A stretch of DNA of 64,000 bases from Laguncularia racemosa. Taxonomy: Eukaryota > Streptophyta > Magnoliopsida > Myrtales > Combretaceae. The stretch's first letter is position 1. Every line of letters starts with the position of its first letter. The position numbers were made by a program, and so were the translations under genes. The DNA is taken from contig JBBMOL010000138.1 of the NCBI GenBank assembly GCA_037954665.1, positions 1 through 64,000 on the forward strand. Reading direction: 5' to 3'. The notes under the pieces were generated by a model that saw nothing but the letters and a program-made list of their open reading frames with translations, did no database searches and was not told where the DNA came from. Shown one piece after another: positions 45,301-56,506 of this stretch.

Positions 45301-46970
45301 AATTTCCCCACACTTAAGGTTTTGCTTGTCCTCAAGCAAACATGGATTAAGAAAACCTAAAGGACCAGTTCTCATATGTTCCCGCAATCAAGAAGATATT
45401 TCAGCATCATCGATTTCATGCTACACCTTAATCATTGATAATCTTTACTCAATCTTACCATTAGTTGTATACAAAATACAAATACTAAAATTCCCAAAAC
45501 TAATCCAAGTGAATTAAACTCTTACCCTTATCATTTAAGCTAAAATTCCCAAAGTCAGAATTGCCACAAGATCGAGACTGGTAAAATAAAGTATACCATC
45601 CTTTTAACCACTGTTGTAAGCAACACAACAGGGACTAAAGGCATGTTGTATCCACTTGTCTCCTAGCTCTTCCTTTCTGTTTCATCCAATTCTTAAGTTG
45701 ATCTTAAGAGTTTACCATTAAAGCACTTAACTAAGTTAACCGACCCATGTAACAAACTTTCGATCGATAATCCCGAGTTCATCACTCGAGTTAACAGACG
45801 TTATTCCCTCAGCGTAGAAGGCGTCCCCCGGATTTACTTGTTCGAGTCTAATTAACTCATTTACTTAATTAATTAATTAAGACGGTTTCCTTGGTCAGTA
45901 AGTCCCAAACCAGGCGATCTTAAGCTACTAGGTTTTAAAAAATACCCCTTTGAACCTCTACCATCTCAATCAATCAACTATCATTTATATAAGCTCTTTT
46001 AAGTTCATTTTTCTCAGACTTTTCTCATGACCCTTGTAGCGAGCTTTCAGCCATTGATCCCAAGTTCGTCACCCGAGTCAGTAGATGTTATTCCTTAAAA
46101 AAGGCATCCCTCAGGCTTAATTACTCGAGTCTATGAGGCCCACTTCTGAACTATTTATTTATTTATTTATTTATTTTAGAAATCACCAAGTTACAAGTAT
46201 CATTTACGCCTTCACTCCAAGTTATATAGCTTACCTACTGGGCAAAAAGAAGGGCATACTAAACTCACTAGTGACCTTAATCCAATCTCACTTCCCAAAA
46301 GTAAAGGTTAAATGACAAGTAAGTTTACTTCACTTGGATTTCATCTTGTAATTTTAGCAACGTATCTCTAATACATAATAAGAGAATAAAAATTGTTAAA
46401 GATATTCTACAGAGGTATAAACAAATCTCAGCAGTTCTTGATTGTCAAAAGTCATCATTGATTATACCTTAATTAAGAGGAAATTACATTTTTGATTGCA
46501 TAACCCTTGTATCCTAGTTTCGTTTTCCTAACCCCCTTCCCCACACTTATAATAGACATTGTCCCCAATGTCCTCATGAAATGCATAAAGGGAAGCAAAG
46601 AATAAAAGCAAAAATAAAACAAAAGGAAAACGAAAAACTTCCCTGAATTCTCTTACAACGCAGATCGTTAACAGAAAGTCAAGCGACGAACAAGTATAGT
46701 CATGAGAACCTCTACTAAACGTAATGGGTCGGTGTACTTTGAAAGCCTGTATCTCATAACAATAACAACAAAACAACAAAGAAAACAAAACAAAACGAAA
46801 GAAACTCATAATCGACTGAACATAAAGCTAACTATCATCAGCATTTTCTATTTCAAACATTAGTGGTTGGTCAGTTTTCCAAAATCAGACAAATCAAGAC
46901 AGTAAAAACAAAAGTAAGACGGCTATTCTATACAATGGTCCAAATCTCCCCGGCAACGGCGCCAAAAACT
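45301..46970 (-). other. Internal region of non-autonomous element, non-coding
   Basis: No retroelement protein. PPT sense AAGTGTGGGGAAATT at 45301-45315. A second PPT-like phrase (GACAATGTCTATTATAAGTG, then TGGGGAAGGGGG) at about 46534-46565 resembles the sequence that follows the coding part in Athila elements. Two related blocks, 45750-45860 and 46030-46140, share CGAGTTCATCACTCGAGT-like and GGCGTCCCCC/GGCATCCCTC words. (ATTT)n at about 46147-46177. A 93-codon minus ORF (46809-46528) has two hydrophobic stretches but no recognised homology, and I do not call it a gene. Confidence 0.75.
46947..46964 (-). promoter_or_regulatory. Primer-binding site, Asp tRNA type
   Basis: Sense TGGCGCCGTTGCCGGGGA, as expected for priming by tRNA-Asp; all 18 positions fit the plant tRNA-Asp 3' end. 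Confidence 0.88.
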
Positions 46971-48522
46971 TGATGGACGATCTGACCGTTCTAACAAGTT
47001 TAACCCTCTACTCAATCCTAGCTTACGATCAGTTCTCAGGCAAGTATACCTATCGACTAGCAGTATAGCATAGGAGTACAGGTATCGATCCCACGAAGAC
47101 TTATAAGTACTAGTACTAACGATTCTCCTACTATCTAACTTCTCACTATTGATGATCTCAACTATCCTAATTATTGCTTAAACCTGAAAGAAACAAATAA
47201 AATGAACAAAGTAAATGTATTCAAACACTCCCTTAATTAATTCAATGATTTAAACATACCCTGCCCAAGATCCACCCCTAATTCTCATGCAGCTTTTATT
47301 CAATTCCAAACTATCCAATGATTAATACCCAATCTCTGATCTGCGGAGTTTCTTACACAAGATTAAAGTCTTTCTCAAGATCAATAATCTCTAATCCTAA
47401 TTAAGCCAATTAAGATCTCTCTTCAATTAACATAATCAAGATTGCATTAGAATCCTAGGACTCTCAATTGAACCAGACCGCTATGTCCTCGTTCAATATA
47501 GAAAACCTCCTATAACCTATCTCTAGGATTACAAGGGGTCTTTTTATCCATGCCAGATCCACTCTATCAAACGATTTCTCAATCTTAATAACAGAGATAT
47601 AATTCCATCCTAATACTGCGCACATATCAAGATGAATACACTATAATTGCAACAAGAATAAACTCAAGGAATGGAATTAAATTATTGAACATCCACAATT
47701 TGTCACATGATAATCAGGGGTTTCACAAGGGAACAGGGATATGAAACAATTAGCCACTCATTAATCTAATAAGGAGAGCAAAACATAAAATAATTGAGTC
47801 CATAAAGAAAATTCAAACACGAAATATCTTGGCTTCCAATCCGAAGACTATTCTGGCAGCAGCTTCTTGCAACAGCTTCTCTTCTCTAGGGTTTCTCTTG
47901 TGCCGCCTCTCCCCTTTCTCTCATTAGGGTTGTTCTATTTATACTTCTTGAGGCATGGCCGAGCATCTTCAGCTCGAAAGATACGATTGTATCTTTCCTT
48001 TTCCAAGTGAATCTCGTCAAGTGAATAACAATCGCCTGGCACGCCTAACGGCACGGCCAGATTTCAAACCGTGTCTCCCTCTAGTCGAAAATATGTAACT
48101 CCTCAATCTTGCTCAGTGTTTGGCACGGCTCGGAACACGGCTAGCAGCACTGCCAGCAACACTGCTAGATTATAAACCGTGCTAAGTTCTGGAGCTTTCC
48201 ACTTCTCCGCAGCATCTGCCACGGCTTCAAACACACCCCTATCACGAGCCGTGCTTCCTTTCCAAGTGACTCTTTCATCTTCAGGTGTGCCCACGGTTCA
48301 TGACACGGCCGTGGCTTTTCACGTGTTGTCCATGATTATCTTTAACTTGATCTTTTAAGCTTCAATTATGCTCCTTTTGTGATCTTTCTCCTTCTCTTTG
48401 GTATTATACCCTGAAACATATATTTATCTGTTAAGTGCCGAATCCACATTGATTTTATTCAAAAGATTATACAAATTCATTCTTAATGCCCATGATTTAC
48501 AAGGGTTAATTTACTCTTATCA
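46971..48522 (-). repeat. 5' LTR of non-autonomous element
   Basis: TATAAATA (minus) at 47936-47943. The CACGGC-rich U3 segment is at 48040-48313, ending in ACACGGCCGTG (48303-48313). The same 63-codon chance ORF lies in both LTRs and is not a gene. Confidence 0.92.
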
Positions 48523-50408
48523 GTTTCCTTGCACTCTCTAAGTCTAAGTTTCTTGAATGTAGATAAGGGCATTAAATTAATACTTACACTAGAATCAATA
48601 AGAACTTTATCAAAGTGAAAATTTCCCCTAGTGTAAGGAGTAGTGAAACTCCCCTGATCTCTTTATTTCCTAGGTAGGTTAAACAAGTCATTCTGTAAGA
48701 TCATAGAACACCCTCCTATAAGCATCATAGACTCATTCCCATAAATCTTTCTCTTTTTGGTTAGCAAATCCTTCATGAACCTAGCATATGACGACATTTG
48801 TTGGAGTGCTTCTACAAATGGAATGTTAATTTGCAGCTTCTTGAAAACCTCTAGGAACTTACAAAATTGAGCATCAAGTTGTTGTTGATTTAGTCTTCCT
48901 AGAAAAGGGATAGGAGGGACATATAGTTTCACCATTGGTGACTTCTGCTTTGGTTCCTCCATCCTTTGATTCCCTATTTCTTTCTCTAAACTCCTCTGTT
49001 TGGTGTGAACTTCTTTATCAATAACTTTCAAATCCTTATCACTTCTCAAAATTATGGCATTGACACCCTTGGGATTCTCCTCAATGTTGCTAGGCAAAGA
49101 CCTTAATGGTCTATTACTCAACTGTTGAGAAATCTAACTAATCTGCTTCTCTAAATTTCAAATGGTAACCTATTGATTATATAGCATTGTGTTAGTCTTT
49201 TGCATATAGTTCAACATAAGCTCTTCCATTCTATGTTGATTTTGCTGAGGTGGAGCATTTTGAGTAAGTCCTTACTTTTGGAATCCAGGAGGTGGTTTAA
49301 GTACATTATTATCATTTTTCCATGAAAAGTTTGGATGATTACGCCACCCTAGATTGTAATTATTCGAATAAGGTCCCTGATTACCCCATTGAAAATTGTT
49401 GACATAATTCGCTTGCTCTCTATTAGGTGAATCTGAGGGGTTTCCAACTAAGCACTCAAGAGTCAAATGTGGTCCTGAACATATCTCACAACATGCAACT
49501 TGATTAACATTAATAGATTTTGCTGAGACGAGTTTACTTACTTGAGCTATGAGAGCTGCAATCTAAGCAGACATTGACTTTATGTCACTAACTGATGCCA
49601 CTCTTAATTTACCTCTCTCATTCTGCAAATTGTGTGCACTGGAGGCCATTTCTTCTATCAAAACACTAGCTTCATCATAGCTCTTACCCATTAATGCACC
49701 TTTAGATGCAGCATCTACCAAAGATCTCAATGGCTCATCCAAGCTAAGATAGAAAATCTTAATTAGGAGATTTTCTGGCAATCTATGATGTGGACATTTC
49801 CTGATGCACTCCTTGAATCTCTCCTACGCCTTATACAATGATTCACCATTAAACTTAGTCAAGTTGGTGATATCGTTCCTTAATTTCGTAATCCTGGATG
49901 GTGGGAAGAATCTCTTTAGAAACTTAGATGAGAGATTAGCCCAAGTGGTGATTGACTCTTATGGTAGTGAATTGAACCAAGCTCTAGCTTTATCCCTTAG
50001 CGAAAAAGGAAAAAGTTGTAATGTAATGACATCAAGTGAAACATTATTTATCTTCACTATGTTGCAATATTAGAGAAATGCTACAATATGCTCATCAAGA
50101 CTCTCATTTGGATATCCTTCAAACTAATTTGTCTAAACTATTTGAATAAGTACCAGTTTTAGTTCAAAATTATTGGCATAAATAGGAGGTATCCTAATTG
50201 TAGAACTCACAACAGTGGGTACTATATAGTCCCGAAGTGCTCTTGTAGTACCCTGAATCAAATTGTTGTTGTTGTTGTTGTCTGCCATCTCAACTGGTTG
50301 CACTTCTTCTCTTCTTTTGTTCTCTCTTCTCAATTGATGCAAAGTGCGTTCTATCTTAAGATTTAGTGGTAGAAGTTCTGCACTTCTACTCCTGCGCATA
50401 AAAAACAC
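48523..50408 (-). pseudogene. Athila gag and protease N-terminus, broken
   Basis: Read downwards from 50408: N-terminal part (RIPPIYANNFELKLVLIQI; an Asn run from (TTG)n at 50262-50281), a middle part with HRLPENLLIKIFYLSLDE (about 49790-49740) and DAASKGALMGKSYDEASVL, a zinc knuckle CEICSGPHLTLEC near 49450-49490 (C-x2-C-x3-H-x4-C, the Athila spacing), then ANYVNNFQWGNQGPYSNN and WRNHPNFSWKN (49440-49310), the AIILRSDKDLKV block (about 49060) and the protease start near 48600. Several stops and frameshifts. The true start codon is uncertain: 50408 or a Met at about 50288 (MADNNNN). Confidence 0.82.
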
Positions 50409-50492
50409 TTGAAAGAGATCAAAAGATAATTATATGCTATAAACTGCACCTAAATTAACAATAGAACTAAAGGTGGTTTAATATTAAGTTAA

Positions 50493-50510
50493 TCCCCGGC
50501 AACGGCATCA
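50493..50510 (-). promoter_or_regulatory. Athila primer-binding site, Asp type with two changes
   Basis: Sense TGATGCCGTTGCCGGGGA, against TGGCGCCGTTGCCGGGGA in the non-autonomous element. Confidence 0.8.
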
Positions 50511-50516
50511 AAAACT

Positions 50517-51761
50517 TGATCCTTTGTAAATATATAAAATTTTTAAAAGCAAATTCTACCAACAAGTACACTAGGTCAAATTAAGTAATATAATAATGAG
50601 TCGAGTGTCGATTCCACGAAGATTAAATAAGCACTAAACTGATATCAGGTTCTATTATTATTTAGGTAATCAAATTGAGAGAATTAACTAATCAAATACT
50701 AATTAATCTAATACACCTAGAATTTTACTAAGAATGGGAGAAAAATGTTGTAAAGATATATCAATTGAAAGTAGGAAAACCGAATCCACCTTAGTTTCAC
50801 TAATTAGATTATCATCATATTATAATGATTCTTAGCTATGTGGATATTCATATGAAATTGTGAAAATCTTTATTTCTTTTCCAATTAATTAAAAATCAAA
50901 ACCCCAAAAATCAATTTATTAGCTTCCACTAAACAAATTAATAGGGGATTCTATATTCAACTACAAATCTCCCAATTATATAGTAGAGTAATATTCTATC
51001 CTAATTTCTCCTAATTCCTTGGTGAGAAACTAATTAGGAATATTGCATTAAGCTCTCAAACAATTTCTAATTAGATTAAAATAATCCTATTTCCACAGTT
51101 CTTATTCAACCTAACTTAAGAAAGCCTATTGAACCTTAATTTCCCTTCTGAGTTATTATAATTCCTATAATCCTAATTCAAACATGAAATCAGAATTTAT
51201 AGTATAGGATTTACAATATGAATCTTCCACATATCTAACAATCTTATAATATAGCTATAATCATCATCTTAGTTTTTCTAGGGTTTCATCGATTTACCAC
51301 AAATAAACTCAGAACATCATGGAATTGAAAACATAAACATAAATCAAAGAAATTACTGTAATAGAATTCATTATTGAAAAAAAAATTAAGTCTATGAATT
51401 GAATAGAAAAGTACTAGTTTAGAGATCACCAATTCAATAGAGTAAGAATCAATCACAATACAAAAATCTTACAAATCTTTGATGAAGAAGTCTTTTCTTG
51501 ATGATTCTAATGGATTCAATTGATGAAAAATATAAGTATACCAACCAATTCTCCCTCTCCTCTTAAGTAACAAAAAGAAAAAGATAAGATCCCCCCAATC
51601 CTTCATGTCTAGCCTCTTAATCAAAACTAAAGGAATATCATTTGGTTGCCTCTCAAAGTTAGTGCTAAAGCCAATAGCTTTTCCTTTCAAGGCTAGTAGC
51701 TTAGGCTGACAACTTTCATTCTCAAGGCTAGGCACTTAGGCTCTCACAGCTGGTGGCTTAC
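50517..51761 (-). repeat. Athila 5' LTR, R/U5 part (left of insertion)
   Basis: Matches 35408-36640 of the 3' LTR. Cut at 51761 by the family C element, TSD CTTAC (51757-51761). Confidence 0.88.
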
Positions 51762-52778
51762 TGATAGGAATCAGACTCCTACAGGACCTATCACCAGGGC
51801 CCGAGCTAAGGGTCTACACAACTTAATTTTGAGAATCTTACATGAGAAACCCAATCCTGAGGAAGCTAATTTATTTTCTTCATTCATACCTTATAATTGT
51901 TATGCATTCTAGCAAGTTCACTTATCAGTCCTACAGGGTGCCAAATCACCTATACTTTTGAGTGAGTCGGGATCCTCATTGGGGCTCAATTCGAAAGTAC
52001 CCTGAAGACTGGCATCTTGAAGACCAATTTCTTTTATATATTTGTCATTTGCGTGGACTATTTTATGTTGTAATTTCTTCTGGGACACTTTCATTTTATT
52101 TGTAATTCTCATTTAGGACCGGCTACCCTAAAAGTGGTATAGTTGTAATTGTGTACTTTCTAACCCTAAAGGGAGCAAGTATAAATACTTGCTTAAGTAG
52201 GGTTTTGAGGAGGCCAATTTTTTAGAACAAACACTCATTTTCACATGAGAGAATTAAGGTTTCCTAGTTCAAATTTCCTCTTATCAATTGCAATCCTAAG
52301 AGTTGAGATTGTGGCGAGTGTAACACTTAAAATTATAAGTTATATCAATTTCAATTTGTTGTCATTTCTTTTCTTCTCTAGTGTGTAATATCTAGAGTTG
52401 AATTGGAATATTTCTTGGTCAAATTTGATTCATAATTATTTGAATTATTGTGCTAATTTGAGTTCTTGTTATACTTGATTGATATTCCTCATTTTTACAC
52501 ATTGTTGAACCGTGAAAGTATTTGTTGTGGAAGGGGGATCACAGTTATTTTCTTATGGATTTTGAGTAGTAATCACGTGGGTTTTGAAGTATAATTTGTG
52601 ATCATCATTGAGGAATATACTATTGAGTTGATCCATTTCATGCAATACATCATTCGGACTATATATTGCAATTAGGGTCACGTTACAATTGCTTCACCTT
52701 GAACTAAATTCTCTTAGTCATTTAGGGATTGTTATTTGGTTTAATTTGCATGTGCTTAATCCCCTTTTAGGCACATCA
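51762..52778 (+). repeat. 5' LTR of family C element
   Basis: 1017 bp, TGATAGGAATC to AGGCACATCA. TATAAATA at 52180-52187 lies in an inverted repeat AGCAAGTA...TACTTGCT (52174-52193). Confidence 0.88.
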
Positions 52779-52783
52779 TAATT

Positions 52784-52795
52784 TGGTACCAGAGC
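52784..52795 (+). promoter_or_regulatory. Primer-binding site, Met type
   Basis: TGGTACCAGAGC, 5 nt after the LTR. Confidence 0.85.
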
Positions 52796-53750
52796 TTAAG
52801 GTTGTGAGAAGGGATTGATTGCAATTTGAATTTAGAAGTTAGGGAATTGTTAAATAGCACATTGATTTGAATTTACTTGACGTGAAGCTTAAATTGTCTA
52901 ATTGTGTTGTTGAGGAGTTGTAGTTGCTGCTTGTTGTTGTAGACATGGGTCAATTATGAATCCTTATCATCTTGTTGTTGACGTGATCTTTGAAGGAAAA
53001 ATGAGAAGTGTATTTGCTAGTGTTTGTTGTGGAATTGGAAATACAATATTTGTGGTAAAAAGAGAAGAGTGAATTGTGTGTGTTGTTTTCGGAAATTGAG
53101 GAGTAACATTTGTGATTTTCAAAGTTGAATTTTCATAATTGAGGTATGATTTAAGGAAGTAATTTGAATTTCAAAACACACATTAAGTGATTGAGTAATT
53201 GTGTGTTCATTTGAATTTGAAAGTGGCTCCTTACCATTTGTGGAATAGAGCAATTATTGAACTCAATTTGAATTTGAATTTGAGCTGCCTTGATTGTTAA
53301 AAATTGCAGTTTGTTAACTTGTGTGGACGTGGAAAAGTGCACCATGACTTGAAGGTGTAAGTTTGTGGTGTTGTATTTTTTAAAGATAGTGAAGAGTGTG
53401 TGCATTTGGCATGGGTTTTGGTGTTTGTAATATAGTGAATTGTTGTTGGTGGCGTGAATTGGTGAAACCATGAGTAAGAGTAGTAGGTGGCGATGGAATT
53501 TGATTATTTTGTATTTGTTGAGGTGTTGCACATTGTGGTTGATTGTAGTGTGAAATCAAAATAAGAAAAGGAAGGTTGAGTAATAGAATTTAAAATTCAA
53601 ATAAGTCATTAAAGTGTGAAAGTAATTGAACTAGTTACTTAAGCACTTAGAGTTGAATTTAAATTCTATCTACTTAAAAGTAGTTGTGTACTTGAGCCGT
53701 GGAAGGTGTGAAGATTATTATTGTGGTGTTGAATTTAAACACAACAATGT
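52796..53750 (+). other. Leader of family C element where gag is missing
   Basis: About 0.95 kb, TTG/GTG-rich, no capsid or zinc-knuckle motif in any plus frame. The minus-strand ORF at 53531-53151 is a shadow. Either gag was lost or it was replaced by unrelated sequence. Confidence 0.55.
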
Positions 53751-55479
53751 CTAGTGAGATGTTTCAATATGCTAATGTGTTACATCGAACATTGACTACA
53801 TTTGCTACTAAGGATGAAGAACAAAGAGAAAACTTGTTCCATACTTCTTGTAGGGTACAAGGAAATTTGTGTGTCCTTATAGTTGATGGTGGTAGTTGTA
53901 CCAATGTAGTAGCCACATCGTTAGTATTGAAGCTAAGACTTACCACCACTCCACATCCTAAACCATATAAATTGCATTGGTTTAGTGATCACAGGAGTTT
54001 GCATGTGACCCAAAGAGCTAGGGTATCATTCAATGTAGGGGATAAATACTGTGATGATATTGAGTGTGATATCTTGCCTATATGTGCATCCCATATATTG
54101 CTTGGCAGGCCTTGGTTATATGATAGGAGAGTCTTGCATGATAGCTTCAGGAATACTTATGTGTTCTAGAAGGAAGGCAAACACATTATTCTGAATCCGA
54201 TGTCACCTTTAGAGGTCCAAAAGGTTCAGCAACAGATCAGTAGGCCATCAGAGGTTAAAAGGGCTTCAGTACAGTGTAATGATTTTGAGGAACATAAGGT
54301 ATTATTGATGGGATAGGGTGAAATGGAGAGGCTAGTTACAGAAGAGACTCCAGTATACTTGCTTCAGCTGAGATGTGCACTAGGGGTACAGGAACCATAG
54401 TCTCTACCTTCAGTAGTTTCTCAGGTATTGAAAGAGTATACTGACATTTTTCCTAATGATTTGCCAACAAGGTTACCACCTTTGAGAAGGATAGAGCATG
54501 CTATCGATCTTATGTTCGATTCAGTATTACCAAACCGACCTACATATCGCATGAATCCCGAGGAGGCTAGAGAATTAAAGCACTAGGTGGATGAGTTGGT
54601 TGAGTAGGGGTTTGTTAGAGAGAGTCTCAGACCATGTGTTGTTCCCGCCCTTCTTATTCCTAAGAAAGATGGTACTTGGAGAATGTATATCGATAGTAAA
54701 GCCATCAACAAAATCACCATCAAATACAGGTATCCTATTCTTAGACTTGATGATATGTTAGATGAGCTGCATGGTTCACAGGTTTTCTCTAAAGTAGATC
54801 TTAAAAGCGGATATAACCAAATTCGGACGAGAGAGGGGGACAAATGGAAAACCGCTTTCAAAACACGTCATGGACTGTATGAGTGGTTGGTTATGCCCTT
54901 TGCTTTGAGTAATGCTCCTAGTACATTTATGAGGCTGATGAATCATGTACTGAAAGAATTTCTAGGAAAATTTGTTGTTGTTTATTTTGATGATATTATG
55001 ATCTACAGCAAAAACCTAGAACAACATGTGGAGCATCTTTGGGCAGTATTCTTAGTATTGAGGGCACAATAGCTATTTGCAAATCTCTAGAAGTGTTCTT
55101 TTTACCAAACTGAGGTAACATTTTTGGGTTTTGTTGTATCTGGTTCAGGTGTTAGGGTGGATGAGGAGAAAGTGAGGGCAATCAGGAAATAGCCAACACC
55201 TACCTCAGTTACTAAGGTAAGAAGTTTTAATGGACTTGCATCTTTTTATAGACGCTTTGTCCATAATTTTAGTAGTATTGTTAGTCCTCTCACAGAACTG
55301 ACTAAAAAGAATGTACTTTTCATTTGGAGTGAAAGGGCCCAAAGGAGTTTTGAAAAGGTAAAAGAAAAAATCACTTGTGCTCCATTATTGGCTTTACTTG
55401 ATTTTGACAAAGTTTTTGAGATGGAATGTGATCCTTTTGGGATAGGAATTGGTGCTATACTAATGTAGGAAAAGAGACC
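53750..55479 (+). pseudogene. Family C protease-RT (cut by solo LTR)
   Basis: Protease domain inside an ORF at 53699-54169: LIVDGGSCTNVV (Asp-Gly, as in family B), YKLHWFSDH, HILLGRPWLYDRRVLHD. RT follows with stops near 54168, 54315, 54400, 54585 and 54606. Intact RT frame from 54683 to 55072: NKITIKYRYPI, DDMLDELHGSQVFSKVDLKS, FKTRHGLYEWLVMPFALS, and active-site box YFDD (VVVYFDDIMIYSKN, about 54980-55015). RNase H begins before the cut (DFDKVFEMECDPFGIGIGA, about 55400-55460, then a stop where M-Q is expected). Confidence 0.85.
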
Positions 55480-55766
55480 AGTAAACACCCCATTTTTGCC
55501 CCTAATAATCAATAATAATCAACAATAACCAATTACTATTTTTTTTTCAATTTTTTCAAATTTTTTTCTCTAATTTAGCAAAAATAGGAAAAACATTCAA
55601 AACATAAAATAAATAGGAAAAATATATCCCTTTTGGAAAATAATTGCAGAAATGGCAATAAAAAGGATCAAATAATTTTTACAAATTTTTGAAATTTCAA
55701 AAAAATACAAAAAATAAAAAAATCTCATTGCATATATGCAAATTACAAAAATAAAACAATCGAGTA

Positions 55767-55810
55767 AGTGGGTTAGCCTAGTTGGTCCGGACCATGGCCT
55801 AAGGCGTGCG

Positions 55811-55844
<34 letters not shown>

Positions 55845-55872
55845 TGCGCTTGGTCACAGGTTCGAAACGCGA
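55767..55872 (+). other. tRNA-like A and B boxes split by a G29 run
   Basis: TTAGCCTAGTTGGTC (about 55773-55787) is a near-perfect Pol III A box; GGTTCGAAAC (55859-55868) is a B box. Between them lies an uninterrupted run of 29 G (55816-55844). No complete tRNA fold. Confidence 0.5.
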
Positions 55873-56208
55873 GGGAGGCAGAATCCACGTCTTGCAATTT
55901 TTCTTCATCGCCTGGGACACGTGGTAGTAGCTGATTGGCTGGACCGGACGTACACGCCGGGCGCGTAATCATCTTCAACCTTTGTCCGAGATCATCGACG
56001 AGGAGGAAAAATCGAATTTCAACCATTTTGATTCGATTTTTTACACAAATCCAGCAGATCTTCAATAGAAATAAGATAAACATCATCCAATTGGAATCAA
56101 ATCGCAACAAATCAAAGGATTTGCACAAATCGGAGATGGGTTTCAACCGAAATATGATTTGCCTCAATCGGTGGAAATCTGAGCTTATCCAGCTTGATTT
56201 CTTATGCC

Positions 56209-56216
56209 TATAAATA
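56209..56216 (+). promoter_or_regulatory. TATA box of family A solo LTR
   Basis: TATAAATA, 730 nt from the LTR start and 290 nt before the AGGTAAGTC site. Confidence 0.6.
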
Positions 56217-56497
56217 AAGGATGAAGGGAGGAGGTAAAGGCACAGATCAAAAGTGAGAAAAAGAGAGAGAATCGAAGCCTCGCCGGAGTTGTTAAGCTAC
56301 GACCACCGATTAAGCATCGAGTTGCCACCAGGAAGCGTTTTTTGGAGAAATCCACCGCCACAGTTGAGTTCTCCACCCTTGAAAACCTAGGAACCGACAC
56401 CTCAATCGCTTCGAAAGGCCGTCGGAATGTCGTCAACGAGCACTCGTAGCCGCCGTGCCTGATCGACTCGACCCGACCCACGTACTGACCCGAATCT

Positions 56498-56506
56498 AGG
56501 TAAGTC
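56498..56506 (+). promoter_or_regulatory. Splice-donor-like AGGTAAGTC, family A solo LTR
   Basis: Preceded by GC-richer sequence and followed by a T-rich/AT-rich tract with an (ATTTT)n run (about 56516-56545). Confidence 0.5.

Larger units (their letters stand above)
43749..48522 (-). mobile_element. Non-autonomous LTR retrotransposon (LARD-like), TSD GTTTC
   Basis: 4774 bp. LTRs 43749-45300 and 46971-48522 are each exactly 1552 bp and differ at about 20 positions by eye. Sense ends TGATAAGAG...CCATCA. TSD GTTTC at 43744-43748 and 48523-48527. PBS and PPT are intact. The 1670-bp internal part encodes no gag or pol. Similar LTR ends, PBS, PPT and 3' UTR motifs tie it to Athila, which probably supplied its enzymes. 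It lies in the Athila protease, so it is younger than the Athila insertion. Confidence 0.92.

Noticed and set aside
46528..46809. 93-codon minus ORF with hydrophobic start in the non-autonomous element
   Set aside because: Composition follows TTT/TTG-rich DNA, no homology recognised, and it overlaps a PPT-like tract; likely chance.
53151..53531. 126-codon minus ORF in the family C leader
   Set aside because: Shadow of TTG/GTG-rich sequence on the plus strand; no domain.
55597..55927. Proline-rich (minus) and glycine-rich (plus) ORFs
   Set aside because: Produced by the G29 homopolymer inside a solo LTR; no other coding signal.
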